Source: Mycolicibacterium komanii
GTDB lineage: Bacteria; Actinomycetota; Actinomycetes; Mycobacteriales; Mycobacteriaceae
Assembly: GCF_001050035.1 (NCBI RefSeq)
Contig: NZ_CVTA01000044.1
Location: 124,001-188,000, forward strand
Direction of reading: 5' to 3'
DNA length: 64,000 nucleotides
A program made the position numbers and the translations under genes. This document shows positions 1 through 8,421 of this stretch, one piece after another. The notes under the pieces were generated by a model, which had not been told where the DNA came from, made no database searches, and saw only the letters and a list, made by a program, of their open reading frames with translations. Each line of letters starts with the position of its first letter. Within the stretch, counting starts at the first letter, position 1.

Positions 1-219
1 GATCGGGCCGCCGAGCGTGACGCCGTGCCGAACCCCCGCCAGCATCGTGACCTGGTCTTGTTCGAACTTCATCCGGGCGCCGCGGCCGTACCCGAGACGT
101 CGACGCGCCAGCTGGCCGGCGATGTCGTCCGAGGTGACGTGCACGCCCGCGACCATGCCTTCGACCACGGCCACCAGGGCGCGGCCGTGGGATTCACCAG
201 CAGTGGTCCATCGCAACAC
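1..219 (-). CDS. aroC: Chorismate synthase, N-terminal part (runs off the window)
   Basis: Chorismate synthase converts 5-enolpyruvylshikimate-3-phosphate to chorismate in the cytoplasm, using reduced FMN as cofactor. Only the first 73 or so residues are present. They include the family's opening pattern [15 protein letters not shown], then [15 protein letters not shown], then a [12 protein letters not shown] stretch, all hallmarks of the enzyme. I chose the GTG at 219 because known mycobacterial homologues begin at MLRW; an in-frame ATG at 228 would add three residues. In M. tuberculosis the homologue is called aroF (Rv2540c) and lies not far from aroE. Here the whole ESX locus separates the two. 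Confidence 0.93.
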   Translation of the reverse strand, partial: MLRWTTAGESHGRALVAVVEGMVAGVHVTSDDIAGQLARRRLGYGRGARMKFEQDQVTMLAGVRHGVTLGGPI

Positions 220-256
220 GCGTCCCATCTTCCCACGTCGGCCCTCTGACCCCGAA

Positions 257-865
257 TCAGCCGACGACCAGGCCTGCCAGAACCCGGCCGAGCTCGGCCA
301 CGGCGTGGCGATGCGCGGATTTCTGGTCCTCCGCGCGCGCGACGATCATCGCGGCTTCGCAAAGAGCGCCGAACAGGAAATGGGCCAGCGGCCCGGGTGG
401 GCGTTTGGCGATCCGGCCCGCTTCGATGGCGCGGGTGATGGCGATTTCCATCATGTCGAGCAGCGGGGTCTCCAGGCGGCGCATCTCCTCCCAGCCGAGC
501 GCGGTGAAGCCGTCGAGCAGCACGATGCGCTGCACCCCCGGGTCGAGGCATTCGTCGAGGAACGCACGGCATCCGGCGCCGAACGCGTCCCACGGATCCT
601 TCTTGCGCGAGTACGCACGCTGATACGCCTCGGCCAGCGGCCCGGCCATCCGCTCGACCTCGCGGGTGAACACGGCCTCGAACAGGCGGCGCTTGCCGTC
701 GAAGTGGTGATAGACCGCGCCCTTGGTCACCTGGGCCCGGGCCGCGACCGCGTCCAGCGAGGTGGCCTCGTACCCGTCTTCGGCGAACAACGCGCGGGCG
801 GCGTCGATGAGCGCGGCGGTGGTCGCCTCGGTACGTTCGGCCTGGGTGCGTCGGGGTACGGGCAT
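257..865 (-). CDS. TetR/AcrR family transcriptional regulator
   Basis: A typical TetR-type repressor of about 202 residues. The N-terminal helix-turn-helix is clear ([24 protein letters not shown], then [20 protein letters not shown]), followed by a divergent ligand-binding region. I set the start at the ATG at 865. A TTG at 880 also lies in frame, but the 865 ATG sits inside a palindrome, and the SnoaL-like gene starts the same way at 2648. This suggests that the regulator binds over its own start and represses itself. The divergent alpha/beta hydrolase begins 97 bases away and may share control. The ligand is unknown. Confidence 0.9.
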   Translation of the reverse strand: MPVPRRTQAERTEATTAALIDAARALFAEDGYEATSLDAVAARAQVTKGAVYHHFDGKRRLFEAVFTREVERMAGPLAEAYQRAYSRKKDPWDAFGAGCRAFLDECLDPGVQRIVLLDGFTALGWEEMRRLETPLLDMMEIAITRAIEAGRIAKRPPGPLAHFLFGALCEAAMIVARAEDQKSAHRHAVAELGRVLAGLVVG

Positions 866-878
866 ACCTCGAGTATGC
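862..878. promoter_or_regulatory. Palindromic TetR operator overlapping the regulator's start codon
   Basis: The sequence GCATACCTCGAGTATGC has 6-base arms around a 5-base centre. It matches the palindrome at 2645-2661 at 15 of 17 positions. The regulator's ATG (865-863) lies inside one arm. On that strand CATACT ends six bases before the ATG, where a -10 element of a leaderless transcript would be. Confidence 0.75.
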
Positions 879-961
879 AAGTAACGTGCGGTCGGGCGCG
901 GGAGCTTTCATGACCTCCGAGGTAATCGACTCGGCGAACCCGGTCCACGAGGATCAGTGAG

Positions 962-1729
962 ATGACGTCCGGGAAGCCGCCGATCCTGTTCCTGCACTCG
1001 GTTTTCGGGACTCCCGAGCTGTACACGCCGTGGCTGGAGTTCTTCCGCGCCACGGGGTACGAGTGTCATGTCGCGACGATGCCGGGCCGCAATCCAACGG
1101 ATCGGGAGGTGTTGTCGGCGAGCGGGGTGGTGGAGTTCTTCGAGACTGCGTTGTCGGCGTACGACAGCCTGGGCACCCCGGCAGTGGTGGTCGGCCACAG
1201 CATCGGCGGGCTTTTGGGCCAGAAGCTGGCCGCGGTGCGCGACGTGCGCGCTCTGGTGTTACTGGCGTCGACTCCGGCTGGGATTTTGTGGCCGCAGCTG
1301 CGGTCGCTGCCGCACTTGGTGCCGATCCTGCCGGCGGTGCTGGCAGGCCGGCCGTTCCTGCCGAGTGCGCGCACGATGCGGGCGGTGCCGTTGAGCACGC
1401 TGCCGGCGGCCGAGCAGGGTGAGCTGATACCGCGGCTGGTGCCCGACTCGGGCAAGGCGTTTCGCGCGTTGACGTTGGGCACGCCGTCGGTCCGGGTGGA
1501 CAGGCGTGCGGTGAGGTGTCCCGTGCTGGTGGTCAGCGGCGGTTCGGATCGCAATGTGGCGCCGTGGATTTCGCGACGGATCGCCAAGCGGTACGGCGCC
1601 GAGCATCAGGTGCATCCGAACATGCCGCACTGGATCATCGCGGAGTCGGGGCTGCAGCGGGTAGCGCCGCCGGTTTTGGAGTGGCTGCAGCGCGTGCTCG
1701 CCACCGCGGAGCTGCACCCATCTGTCTGA
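962..1729 (+). CDS. Alpha/beta hydrolase
   Basis: A 255-residue alpha/beta-hydrolase fold protein. It has an early LFLHSVFG oxyanion-loop segment, the nucleophile elbow GHSIGG, an acid-bearing SGGSDRNV strand end and a late MPHW histidine, so the catalytic triad looks complete. There is no signal peptide, so it is probably cytoplasmic. It is transcribed away from the TetR gene, with a GAGG-type ribosome site just before the ATG. Both the TetR gene and the SnoaL/DUF3237 pair carry the same palindrome, so the hydrolase may belong to a small TetR-controlled catabolic or detoxification set. The substrate cannot be inferred. Confidence 0.85.
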   Translation: MTSGKPPILFLHSVFGTPELYTPWLEFFRATGYECHVATMPGRNPTDREVLSASGVVEFFETALSAYDSLGTPAVVVGHSIGGLLGQKLAAVRDVRALVLLASTPAGILWPQLRSLPHLVPILPAVLAGRPFLPSARTMRAVPLSTLPAAEQGELIPRLVPDSGKAFRALTLGTPSVRVDRRAVRCPVLVVSGGSDRNVAPWISRRIAKRYGAEHQVHPNMPHWIIAESGLQRVAPPVLEWLQRVLATAELHPSV

Positions 1730-1785
1730 ATCAGTTGCAGCTCAGGCGCTTCCCCGTTGCTTTGTCGTTGGCGACCCCTTCTGGT

Positions 1786-2274
1786 TTACAGCACCTGGTA
1801 CACGCGGTAATGGACGCGGTTGGGTGAGAGCACGTTGTAGGCCACCGTCACGACCTCACCGAGCCGCGAATAGCGCTCATCGGCGGTGGCCAGCCGTGGC
1901 GTGGTGCGGACATAGGTCTCACGGAACGGCAGCACCTCCCCGGCTGCGAGGCGTTGCATGCCGTCGGCGGGAACCTTGATGATGCCTGCACTCTCGAAGT
2001 GGATGAGCACACCGTCGTGGGAGCGCAGGGTCACGCGGACGTCGACCCGGCCGACGCCGTCCTCGCCGACGAGCAGCCAGTCGCCGCCGCCGGGAAGCAC
2101 CTCGCCGGTGAGCGCGGGTCCGGTGATCGCCCCGCCGGTGGTGACGAATGTCATCCGCAGGCCCTGGGGCGTCGGGATCGGTTGCGCCGGAGCCAGATCC
2201 ACGTCCATGTCGAAGAGGTGCTCGACGGGCAGGGCGTTGACGAGCGGCAGCTGGTCGACGGCCGCGGCGGTCAT
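1786..2274 (-). CDS. DUF3237 family protein
   Basis: A 162-residue protein with the DUF3237 pattern: TTGGAITGPALTGEVLPGGG, then DWLLVGEDGVGRVDVRV, and a beta-rich remainder. The family forms a compact beta-barrel and its biochemical role is not established. The ATG at 2274 overlaps the stop of the upstream SnoaL-like gene (ATGA), so the two are almost certainly cotranscribed. The ORF stays open far upstream into the MinD-like gene, but the start here is fixed by the overlap and by where family similarity begins. Confidence 0.8.
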   Translation of the reverse strand: MTAAAVDQLPLVNALPVEHLFDMDVDLAPAQPIPTPQGLRMTFVTTGGAITGPALTGEVLPGGGDWLLVGEDGVGRVDVRVTLRSHDGVLIHFESAGIIKVPADGMQRLAAGEVLPFRETYVRTTPRLATADERYSRLGEVVTVAYNVLSPNRVHYRVYQVL

Positions 2275-2648
2275 GCGCCCGCCCCGGTGATCGCGGCGGT
2301 CAGCTGCGCCGCGTCGATGAACGAATCCTTGCGCGCCACCAGCCCGTCCGGGGTCACGGTGACGACGTCGAGGCAGTCGAAGCGGATGTCGCCGGAGATC
2401 AGCGCCCAGTCCAGCACCCAGTGGTCGTCGCCGTAAAGCACCCGGTAGACCTCGAAGGTGAAGTCCGGGAACTGTTCGAAGACAACGGCGAAAGCGTCGC
2501 GGGCCGCGGCGCGTCCGACGACGGGGCCGGCGCCGGTATGGGTCCAGAACCGGGTGTCCTCGGTGTGCATGGCCGCGATCGCGTCGGGGTCGCGGGCGGC
2601 CCACGCAGCGAAATACCGCTCGGAGAGGGTTTGTAGAGAGATCTGCAT
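2271..2648 (-). CDS. SnoaL-like / NTF2-fold protein
   Basis: A 125-residue NTF2-fold protein. The N-terminal helix (LSERYFAAWAARDPDAIAAMHTED) and the strands ending in FEVYRVLYGDDHWVLDWAL fit the SnoaL-like polyketide cyclase/isomerase superfamily. Many members are small enzymes or binding proteins, and the substrate cannot be read from sequence. The ATG at 2648 lies inside a 17-bp palindrome; a TTG at 2663 is an alternative. The gene overlaps the DUF3237 gene and lies directly downstream of the MinD-like gene, whose 3' end carries the palindromes. Confidence 0.8.
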   Translation of the reverse strand: MQISLQTLSERYFAAWAARDPDAIAAMHTEDTRFWTHTGAGPVVGRAAARDAFAVVFEQFPDFTFEVYRVLYGDDHWVLDWALISGDIRFDCLDVVTVTPDGLVARKDSFIDAAQLTAAITGAGA

Positions 2649-2681
2649 ACTCCGAGTATGCAACTACATACTGCGAGTATG
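2645..2681. promoter_or_regulatory. Double palindromic TetR operator upstream of the SnoaL/DUF3237 operon
   Basis: Two palindromes stand side by side. GCATACTCCGAGTATGC (2645-2661) has 7-base arms and CATACTGCGAGTATG (2667-2681) has 6-base arms. Their centres are 21 bases apart, about two helical turns, so two repressor dimers could bind the same face. The first contains the SnoaL ATG; the second overlaps the last codons of the MinD-like gene. The site at 862-878 is nearly the same sequence. Confidence 0.78.
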
Positions 2682-3656
2682 CAACTGTGAAAGTGTGTCG
2701 GTGACCGTTGCCGCCAGCCCGAGCAGCGCCTCCCGGGTCTGGTCGTTGCACAGTTCGAGGTCGATCTGCGACCCCTCCGCCATGTGGTCGTCGAACGGGA
2801 TCACGTGCATCGCCCGCACCCGCGGCAGGAACTGCGCGGCCAACTGGTCGAGGTCCAGCCCCAACTCCCCCGGCCGCGATGCGCTGAACACCACCGTCGC
2901 ACTTGGGATCAGATGCGCGTAACCGTGCCGTTCGAGCCACCGCAGCGTCGCCCACGCGCTGCGTGCGGAGTCCACCGCGGGCGACGCCACGACGAGCACC
3001 ATGTCGGCCTCGCTGAGCACGCCGGCCATCGCCGAGTGCACCAGACCGGTGCCACAGTCGGTCAGGATGATGTTGTAGAAGCGCTGCAAGACCTGAAGGA
3101 CGCCGCGATAGTCGGCCTCCGAGAAGGCTTCCGAGGTCGCCGGGTCCCGCTCGGAAGCCAAGATCTCGAGCCGGCTGGAACTCTGGGAGGTGTGCATCCG
3201 CATATCGGAGTAGCGGACGATGTGATCATCGAGGAGCACATCGCGCACGGTCGAGCGGGTCTCGTCCGGACCGCGCTGGGCCAGCGTGCCGAAGTCCGGG
3301 TTCGCGTCGACGGCGATGATCCGATCGCCGCGGGTGGCCGCCAGCGTGGCGCCCAGCCCGACCGTGACCGTGGTCTTGCCGACGCCGCCCTTCTGGCTGA
3401 GTACGGCCAAGCTGTGCGGACCGCGCACGGGCTGGTTGACCCGGTCGACCAGCGTGCGGTGCCCGGCTTCGCGCGCAGACACCCCCGGGTTGATTCCGGT
3501 CACCCGGTGGATCGCCGCCCGCCAGCCGGTCCGGGGCGCCGGGGACCGTTGGGGCAGGCCCAATTCCCCGTCGCTGGGAACCGGCCATGATGGTTCGGCA
3601 GAGGCGCTGACAAACGGCGTCGCTCCGAAGGTGCCCTGCCCGACGTGTCGCGTCAT
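2664..3656 (-). CDS. MinD/ParA-like ATPase, EspI-type, of the ESX locus (copy 1)
   Basis: A 330-residue SIMIBI-class ATPase. A deviant Walker A (SQKGGVGKTTVTVG, around residues 87-100) is followed by VDANPDFGTL and ILTDCGTGLVHSAM. This is the arrangement of EspI and of Rv3888c-like proteins found in ESX loci, which act in the cytoplasm and are proposed to regulate secretion. Unlike the second copy at 32270-33706 it lacks a long proline-rich N-terminus. It starts 14 bases after the eccA stop, with a strong GAGGAGGAC ribosome site, so it is cotranscribed with eccA. Confidence 0.85.
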   Translation of the reverse strand: MTRHVGQGTFGATPFVSASAEPSWPVPSDGELGLPQRSPAPRTGWRAAIHRVTGINPGVSAREAGHRTLVDRVNQPVRGPHSLAVLSQKGGVGKTTVTVGLGATLAATRGDRIIAVDANPDFGTLAQRGPDETRSTVRDVLLDDHIVRYSDMRMHTSQSSSRLEILASERDPATSEAFSEADYRGVLQVLQRFYNIILTDCGTGLVHSAMAGVLSEADMVLVVASPAVDSARSAWATLRWLERHGYAHLIPSATVVFSASRPGELGLDLDQLAAQFLPRVRAMHVIPFDDHMAEGSQIDLELCNDQTREALLGLAATVTDTLSQLHTRSM

Positions 3657-3670
3657 CGCCGTCCTCCTCG

Positions 3671-5488
3671 TCAGTTCGGGGTGAGCATGCCCAGGACCTG
3701 CCGCAGCGCCGCTTGCATGTCCGATACCTCGATGCGCATCAGGGCGCGCTCGTCGAGTTCGGTCAGGTTCATGCCGTGCTCTTGGCTGAGCCGGTACTCG
3801 CGTTCCTCCTCGGCCGCCTCGATGACGTTGCGGACGAAACGGCCGTTGCCGAGCAGATCGATGCGCCGGCGCAGCTGGCTCGTTGCGTCGAGCGCCTCCC
3901 CGTCGCAGAGCGTCGCGCAGGTCGCGACGAGCTCCTCGTACGCGGCGTCCGACAACTCGGAGTCGCGTGAGCGTGCCAACAGGCGGCCGATGTCGCCGAG
4001 CTCGGTTGCGTCGTAAGACTGGAACCGGATGCGTTTGGTGAAGCGGGACGCCAGGCCTTCGTTTGACGCGAGGAAGCGGTCGATCTCGGCGTCGTAGCCG
4101 GCGATGATGACCACCAGGCGATCGCGGTCGTTCTCCATTCGGGCGAGCAACGTGTCGACCGCCTCCCTGCCGAACGCGTCACCGCCGGCCAGCCCGGTCT
4201 GAATCAGCGTGTACGCCTCGTCGACGAAAAGCACGCCATCCATCGCCGAGTCGATCAGTGCGCCCGTCTTGATCGCGGTACTGCCGAGATGCTGGCCCAC
4301 GAAGTCGCTGCGTTTGGCTTCCACGATGTTCGGCGTTCGCAGCAACCCGAGGCCGCAGTAGGTCTGTGCGACGACGCGCGCGATCGTCGTCTTGCCGGTG
4401 CCCGGCGGACCGGTGAAGGCCAGGTGCAGGGAGCGGGACGCGGCGCTGAGGCCCTTGTCGCCGCGGACCTTCGCCAGCATGGCGGCCGACTTAAGCTTGG
4501 CCACCTGCAGTTTGACTTCGGCGAGGCCGATCTGGCGGTCCAGTTCCTCCTGCGCCGCGCGCAGGTACTCGTTGCCACGTTCGGACAGGTCGTCACCGAC
4601 GAGATCGGCGGCGCTGGGTGCGCTGTTGGGATCCCAGCGATCGGTGCGTGCGTCGATCATTTCCTTCGAGGTGATGACGAGCCGGTACTTGGGGTCGGAC
4701 AGCGCCGCGGCGTTCGCCTCGAATCCCGGTTCCTCGCTGTAGATGCGCTCGAAGATGACCCGCGCCTCGTCCTCGTTGCCCATTTCGCGAAGGGTGAGGC
4801 CTTTGCAGAACTCCGCGGCCTTGCGCGCCGCCGGGATGGGCCCGCCGATGGCCTGGTCCAGTCGCCGAATACCCTCGCCGAACAAGCCCATTTGCGCGCA
4901 CGCCGAGCCGACCATGAGATGTGCACCCGCGGCGATGTACTCGTCACTGAACGACGCCGAGTTACTGAGCGCGGTCAGCACATCGGGCCAACGTTGCGTG
5001 GTGAAGTGCAGAACGCCTCGGATGTAGGCGCAGATCTCGTCGGACTGCCGGTCGCCGTCGGGAAGTTCCTTGCGTGCCTTCGCCAGTTCGTCGAGCACGC
5101 GCTCGGCTTCGTCGAAATCCTTGGCCGTGATCATGTGCGCCGCGTAGGCGAGGTGGATCTCGGTCTTGGTGCTGAGCGGGTAGTCCAGGTACAGCCCCGT
5201 CTGGAACCGCCCGCTGAGTGCACGCGACGCCAGACCCAACCGTCGTTGTTCTCGAAACAGCGACGTCGCACTCGTCCGGTAGAGCTGGTACATGACCTCG
5301 GCGCTGGTGTCTCCGGCGGCCGTGCGGCCGAGCCATGCGTCGCACATGTCCGGGTCGTACTCCGTGGCGCGTTTGAATGCCCGTGCCGCGTAGTCGACAT
5401 CGCGCTCGGTCTCCACGCCGTCGATCGGGATGCCGAGGGAGAGCACGCCGGCGTCGAACACCCGCTGTGCGTCGTTGGTGCCACTCAT
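3671..5488 (-). CDS. eccA: ESX AAA+ ATPase EccA
   Basis: A 605-residue cytosolic ATPase of type VII secretion. The N-terminal half is helical and TPR-like (about residues 1-290). The C-terminal CbxX-type AAA+ domain carries Walker [10 protein letters not shown] at residues 360-368 and Walker B FVDEA at 421-425, with NEGLASRF further on. Size and domain order are typical of EccA from ESX-1, -2, -3 and -5; ESX-4 lacks it. EccA is thought to act on EspG-bound or Esp substrates before secretion. It heads the minus-strand operon eccA-espI-like and faces the DUF2694 gene across 159 bases. Confidence 0.93.
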   Translation of the reverse strand: MSGTNDAQRVFDAGVLSLGIPIDGVETERDVDYAARAFKRATEYDPDMCDAWLGRTAAGDTSAEVMYQLYRTSATSLFREQRRLGLASRALSGRFQTGLYLDYPLSTKTEIHLAYAAHMITAKDFDEAERVLDELAKARKELPDGDRQSDEICAYIRGVLHFTTQRWPDVLTALSNSASFSDEYIAAGAHLMVGSACAQMGLFGEGIRRLDQAIGGPIPAARKAAEFCKGLTLREMGNEDEARVIFERIYSEEPGFEANAAALSDPKYRLVITSKEMIDARTDRWDPNSAPSAADLVGDDLSERGNEYLRAAQEELDRQIGLAEVKLQVAKLKSAAMLAKVRGDKGLSAASRSLHLAFTGPPGTGKTTIARVVAQTYCGLGLLRTPNIVEAKRSDFVGQHLGSTAIKTGALIDSAMDGVLFVDEAYTLIQTGLAGGDAFGREAVDTLLARMENDRDRLVVIIAGYDAEIDRFLASNEGLASRFTKRIRFQSYDATELGDIGRLLARSRDSELSDAAYEELVATCATLCDGEALDATSQLRRRIDLLGNGRFVRNVIEAAEEEREYRLSQEHGMNLTELDERALMRIEVSDMQAALRQVLGMLTPN

Positions 5489-5647
5489 CTGAGGTGATCG
5501 GTCTCCTCACTGACACTCAGAAGCGGCCGAATACCTGATTGCTCTGAGCGTTTCGCACATCATGGTCCGTTGACTCATGTGACGGACGCTCGTGATTGTA
5601 CGCAAATCGACCGCCGCGGCGGACATGGATTCGTCTAACGTGAAGCC

Positions 5648-5968
5648 ATGCCGCAGCCGCCGGTTCGATCAGCAAATGGATTCATCACCGTGCGCACCAC
5701 GGAACGTGGACTGCCCGTCGCCCTCCGCCTGGATCAGGCCGCGTTGCAGACCGCTCCGCAGCAACTAGCGGTTGAGATTCTGACGCTGTGCAGAGTGTCC
5801 GCCGCCAGAGCGCAGGTAGCTCGCCGCCGCGAACTCGCCGAAGAAGGGTTTGACGCCAGCGTAATTCGCCCTCTGTGCTTGGCGACAGAGGATGAGCTCG
5901 GCGAGCTCGAACAGCAGGCGTTCGGGGACGATGACGAACCGCCATCGACGTGGATGAGGTCAACGTGA
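5648..5968 (+). CDS. DUF2694 (EspD/EspH-like) ESX-associated protein
   Basis: A 106-residue soluble protein. The opening strands (NGFITVRTTERGLPVALRL) and the helical LAVEILTLCRVSAARAQVARR resemble the central region of EspD (Rv3614c) and EspH (Rv3867), which are longer at about 184 residues. EspD is needed for stability and secretion of EspA and EspC in ESX-1. An EspA-like gene lies just downstream, so a similar role is plausible but inferred. The stop overlaps the GTG of the next gene (GTGA). The assignment rests on remembered family patterns rather than a search. Confidence 0.6.
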   Translation: MPQPPVRSANGFITVRTTERGLPVALRLDQAALQTAPQQLAVEILTLCRVSAARAQVARRRELAEEGFDASVIRPLCLATEDELGELEQQAFGDDDEPPSTWMRST

Positions 5969-6330
5969 CCAGCCTCGCCGACTCGCTGATCGCCCGCATC
6001 ATGAAGCAGCGCGACCTGATCCAGGCGATGGACGAGCACTGTCAATCGATTTCGGCACGGGTCAGCAGCCGGGACGAGAACGTCACGGTCGAGGTCGACG
6101 GATACGGTGCGATGACGGGGCTCTGGCTGAGCGAGCGCGCCCATCGATTGGGCGCCGACGCGCTCGGGCGATTGATCGTGCAGACCGCCCAAGCGGCCGC
6201 GACCGTCGCGGCCGAGCGACAGCGGTTCCTCACCGACCAATTCGCGACACGGATGGCCGAGTTGGAGCAGACCCCGCTCACACGTTGGGACCAAATGGTT
6301 TTCGTTCCCGAGCGCGAACAAGGTAGCTGA
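5965..6330 (+). CDS. YbaB/EbfC-like protein (copy 1)
   Basis: A protein of about 121 residues: a long N-terminal helix, a strand pair (VTVEVDGYGAMTGLWLSERA) and a C-terminal helix. This is the YbaB/EbfC fold, also seen in EspL of ESX-1. YbaB proteins bind DNA as dimers, while the ESX-linked versions are thought to act with Esp proteins. I chose the GTG at 5965, which overlaps the upstream TGA and has a GAGG eight bases before it. A GTG at 5950 is also possible. A second YbaB-like gene heads the toxin operon (31454-31921). Confidence 0.65.
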   Translation: MTSLADSLIARIMKQRDLIQAMDEHCQSISARVSSRDENVTVEVDGYGAMTGLWLSERAHRLGADALGRLIVQTAQAAATVAAERQRFLTDQFATRMAELEQTPLTRWDQMVFVPEREQGS

Positions 6331-6791
6331 AGCCGGTGTGACACGGCAATCGTGCAGGTAGACCACATCGAAAAGGGAGCAAGACCGGTCGCTGAACCGC
6401 GTCGATTTGCACTGCGCGACGGATGGCCGTGTCGGGTCTTCGAATTTTCTTATCAGGCAGTGATTTTCAGATTTGGCGAAGCCGAACTGTTTCCTGGGAA
6501 TCCTCGACAGGACGCCGGATGCGACACGTACGCCGACAATCGCCACTGATCAGATCGGCTTGACCGTAACGACTCCGAGCCTCGTTGTAACGGCCCTGAC
6601 GTCACAAGCAACAGTGTCAATATTTGCAAGGCAATTTTGACGTTGACAGAAGAAATTCGCATCGCGGTTGAATGCGTTGATGCAGCTGAAAATTCGTTAG
6701 TTGACGACGGACTCCACCGCTATAGTGAATTTCTCTGCGAAGCCAGGTCTATTGCTCGTCCGGGACGATAGTTCGGAAGAGGATCAACACG
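6331..6791. other. Intergenic region before the substrate operon
   Basis: This 461-base stretch is visibly richer in A and T than its surroundings, above all from 6590 to 6740. Short frames such as 6352-6549 show no family pattern or good ribosome site, so I call no gene. It probably holds the promoter and regulatory sites for the plus-strand substrate operon that begins at 6792. Confidence 0.6.
6698..6726 (+). promoter_or_regulatory. Probable promoter of the ESX substrate operon
   Basis: A good -10 hexamer TATAGT lies at 6721-6726, about 65 bases before the first ATG. TTGACG at 6701-6706 would give a short 14-base spacer, and TAGTTG at 6698-6703 would give 17 bases. The -10 is the convincing part; the -35 is uncertain. 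Confidence 0.45.
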
Positions 6792-7076
6792 ATGAGTGAC
6801 GCTTTCCACGCCGTTCCTGCCGGCATGTCCGCGTTCTCGGCGGCCAACCAATCGGCGTCGACCGCCATCATCACCGCCGGAACCGCGGACTCCGCAGCTC
6901 TCGTGAACTCCGCCGCCGTGGCGCTCGGCCCGATCGGTGCGGCCTTCCTCGCGGCGTACGGACCAGCGCAGGCAAACAACTTGGCCGGAACGCTTCTCGT
7001 GGGCGGCGTCCACGCGGGGGTGAGCGCCGCGACAGACTCGGCTAAGTCCGCGATCGCTGCCTTCGACAACGGATAA
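6792..7076 (+). CDS. Small PE/EspC-like ESX substrate
   Basis: A 94-residue, Ala/Ser-rich, two-helix protein with no signal peptide. The helix-turn-helix layout with a central LGPIGAAFLAAYG and a Gly-rich turn resembles EspC/EspF (DUF2580) or short PE proteins; I cannot decide between them. It is the first gene of the operon, with an AGAGGA ribosome site. It stands directly before the EspA/EspE-like gene, as EspC does with EspA and EspF with EspE, so a co-secreted pair is likely. A C-terminal YxxxD/E secretion motif is not visible. Confidence 0.55.
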   Translation: MSDAFHAVPAGMSAFSAANQSASTAIITAGTADSAALVNSAAVALGPIGAAFLAAYGPAQANNLAGTLLVGGVHAGVSAATDSAKSAIAAFDNG

Positions 7077-7090
7077 GCGCTCGCGCACCG

Positions 7091-8401
7091 ATGGCTGCCC
7101 AAGTTCCCCCGGCCCCCGCCAACCCGACGGGCGAGTTCGCGCACAACATGGCCGGCTACGATCCGGCGCCTGCAATTGTCGCGCAAGAGCAGAGCCTGCA
7201 AGATTTCCTGAATTTGCCGGTGAAGGAGATTCTGGCGCGGTTGGGACTGTCGAAACCCGAAGACGCGCAGCGGGATAACGAGGGCGAGCCGCGACCCGAG
7301 GAGCAGCAGCCGGAACAACCGCAGGCGAATCCGTTCGACCCGAGTGCGCTTATCAGCCCCGTCACCGATGCTCTCGGCACACTGGGCTCCGGCCTGTTCG
7401 AGGGCACCGATCCCCTGGCGATGTTGCAGGGCATCTCCCAGGCCTTCCAGGCCACCGGTGGCAATCTCGCGCAGTCGCTCGGTGCGGTCGACGACTCCTG
7501 GCAGGGTGCGTCGGGTTCCGCTGCGGCGGCCAAGACGGCGGCCGCCGTCTCCGATGGCGCCCGTGTCGCCGAGCAGTCGGAGATGTTGCGGAACAGTTTG
7601 ACGACCGCCTCGACCGACGTGGCGCAGGCGCGAGCACGAATCGTCGCGATCATCACCGAGTTTCAGGCAACTCTGGCGGCGATCGGTCCGAACATCATCT
7701 TCCCGTGGGGGTGGGCGGCGGCGATCGCTGCCGCAAACAAGGCGATCGCCTCGACGGCGGAGGTGATCACCGAACTGCAGTCGTCGCTGGGCGCGCAGGC
7801 CGCACAGGTGACTGCGGCGGGCGCTCCCGTCGGGGTCACGGCCGCTCCGGCAGCGGCGGGCGCTTCACCGTTCGCCAGTATCGCTTCGCCTCTGATGTCC
7901 ATGGCGACGAAGGGCGCCCAGGCCGGCATCCAGGCGGCCACCGGCGCTGCCGGCCAAGCCGCGAGCCAGGCGGAGGCCGAATCCGCCACCACGGGGGCTG
8001 ATTCCGCGCGGGCCGCCGCAGGTGGTGGCGCTGCGGCGATGGCGCCACTGGGCGGCAAGGGCGGCGGTGGAGTCGGAGGCGGGGGCTTCGGCGGATCTCC
8101 GGCGGTGCGGTCGTTCGCCGCGTCGCCGATGGTCCAACCCGAGTCCGCCCCCACGCAGCCGGCGACTGTCCGCGCGACGGCGGGCGGTGGTGCCGGTGGC
8201 GGCGGCATGATGGGCGCCCCGTATGCACCCATGGCCGGCGCAGGCCAGGGTGCGAACTCGTCGAATTCCCACACCGCCGCAACATTTCTGCACACCACGG
8301 ACAAGGGTGGCGAGATCGTCGGGGATCTGGGCAACACGGCGCCACCTGTTCTCGGTGCACCCGATCCCAACGAGCCTCCGGATGTCGAACTCCGGATCTA
8401 A
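7091..8401 (+). CDS. EspA/EspE-like or PPE-like secreted ESX substrate
   Basis: A 436-residue protein. A helical N-terminal half contains a WxG turn (W137-Q-G139) and a hydrophobic hairpin near IGPNIIFPWGWAAAI. A long Gly/Ala-rich low-complexity half follows. The tail has a GGGMMGAPYAPM block and ends with GEIVGDLGNTAPPVLG close to the C-terminus. The same GAPYAPM block recurs in the PPE protein at 8721-9812, and the PPVLG motif in that protein and, in variant form, in the EspB-like one. The organisation suits a substrate exported by this ESX system with the preceding small protein as partner. Its exact family is uncertain. Confidence 0.6.
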   Translation: MAAQVPPAPANPTGEFAHNMAGYDPAPAIVAQEQSLQDFLNLPVKEILARLGLSKPEDAQRDNEGEPRPEEQQPEQPQANPFDPSALISPVTDALGTLGSGLFEGTDPLAMLQGISQAFQATGGNLAQSLGAVDDSWQGASGSAAAAKTAAAVSDGARVAEQSEMLRNSLTTASTDVAQARARIVAIITEFQATLAAIGPNIIFPWGWAAAIAAANKAIASTAEVITELQSSLGAQAAQVTAAGAPVGVTAAPAAAGASPFASIASPLMSMATKGAQAGIQAATGAAGQAASQAEAESATTGADSARAAAGGGAAAMAPLGGKGGGGVGGGGFGGSPAVRSFAASPMVQPESAPTQPATVRATAGGGAGGGGMMGAPYAPMAGAGQGANSSNSHTAATFLHTTDKGGEIVGDLGNTAPPVLGAPDPNEPPDVELRI

Positions 8402-8421
8402 CAGTCAGTGAGGAGCAACGA

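Noticed and set aside
1786..2955. One long 389-codon minus-strand frame
   Set aside because: Only its last 162 codons are DUF3237. The rest runs out of frame through the SnoaL and MinD-like genes.
4289..5497. A 402-residue plus-strand frame opposite eccA
   Set aside because: Composition is typical of an antisense frame in high-GC DNA, and eccA is certain on the other strand.
6352..6549. A 65-codon frame in the gap before the substrate operon
   Set aside because: It starts with a near-random sequence, has no ribosome site and no family pattern, and lies in an AT-rich regulatory stretch.
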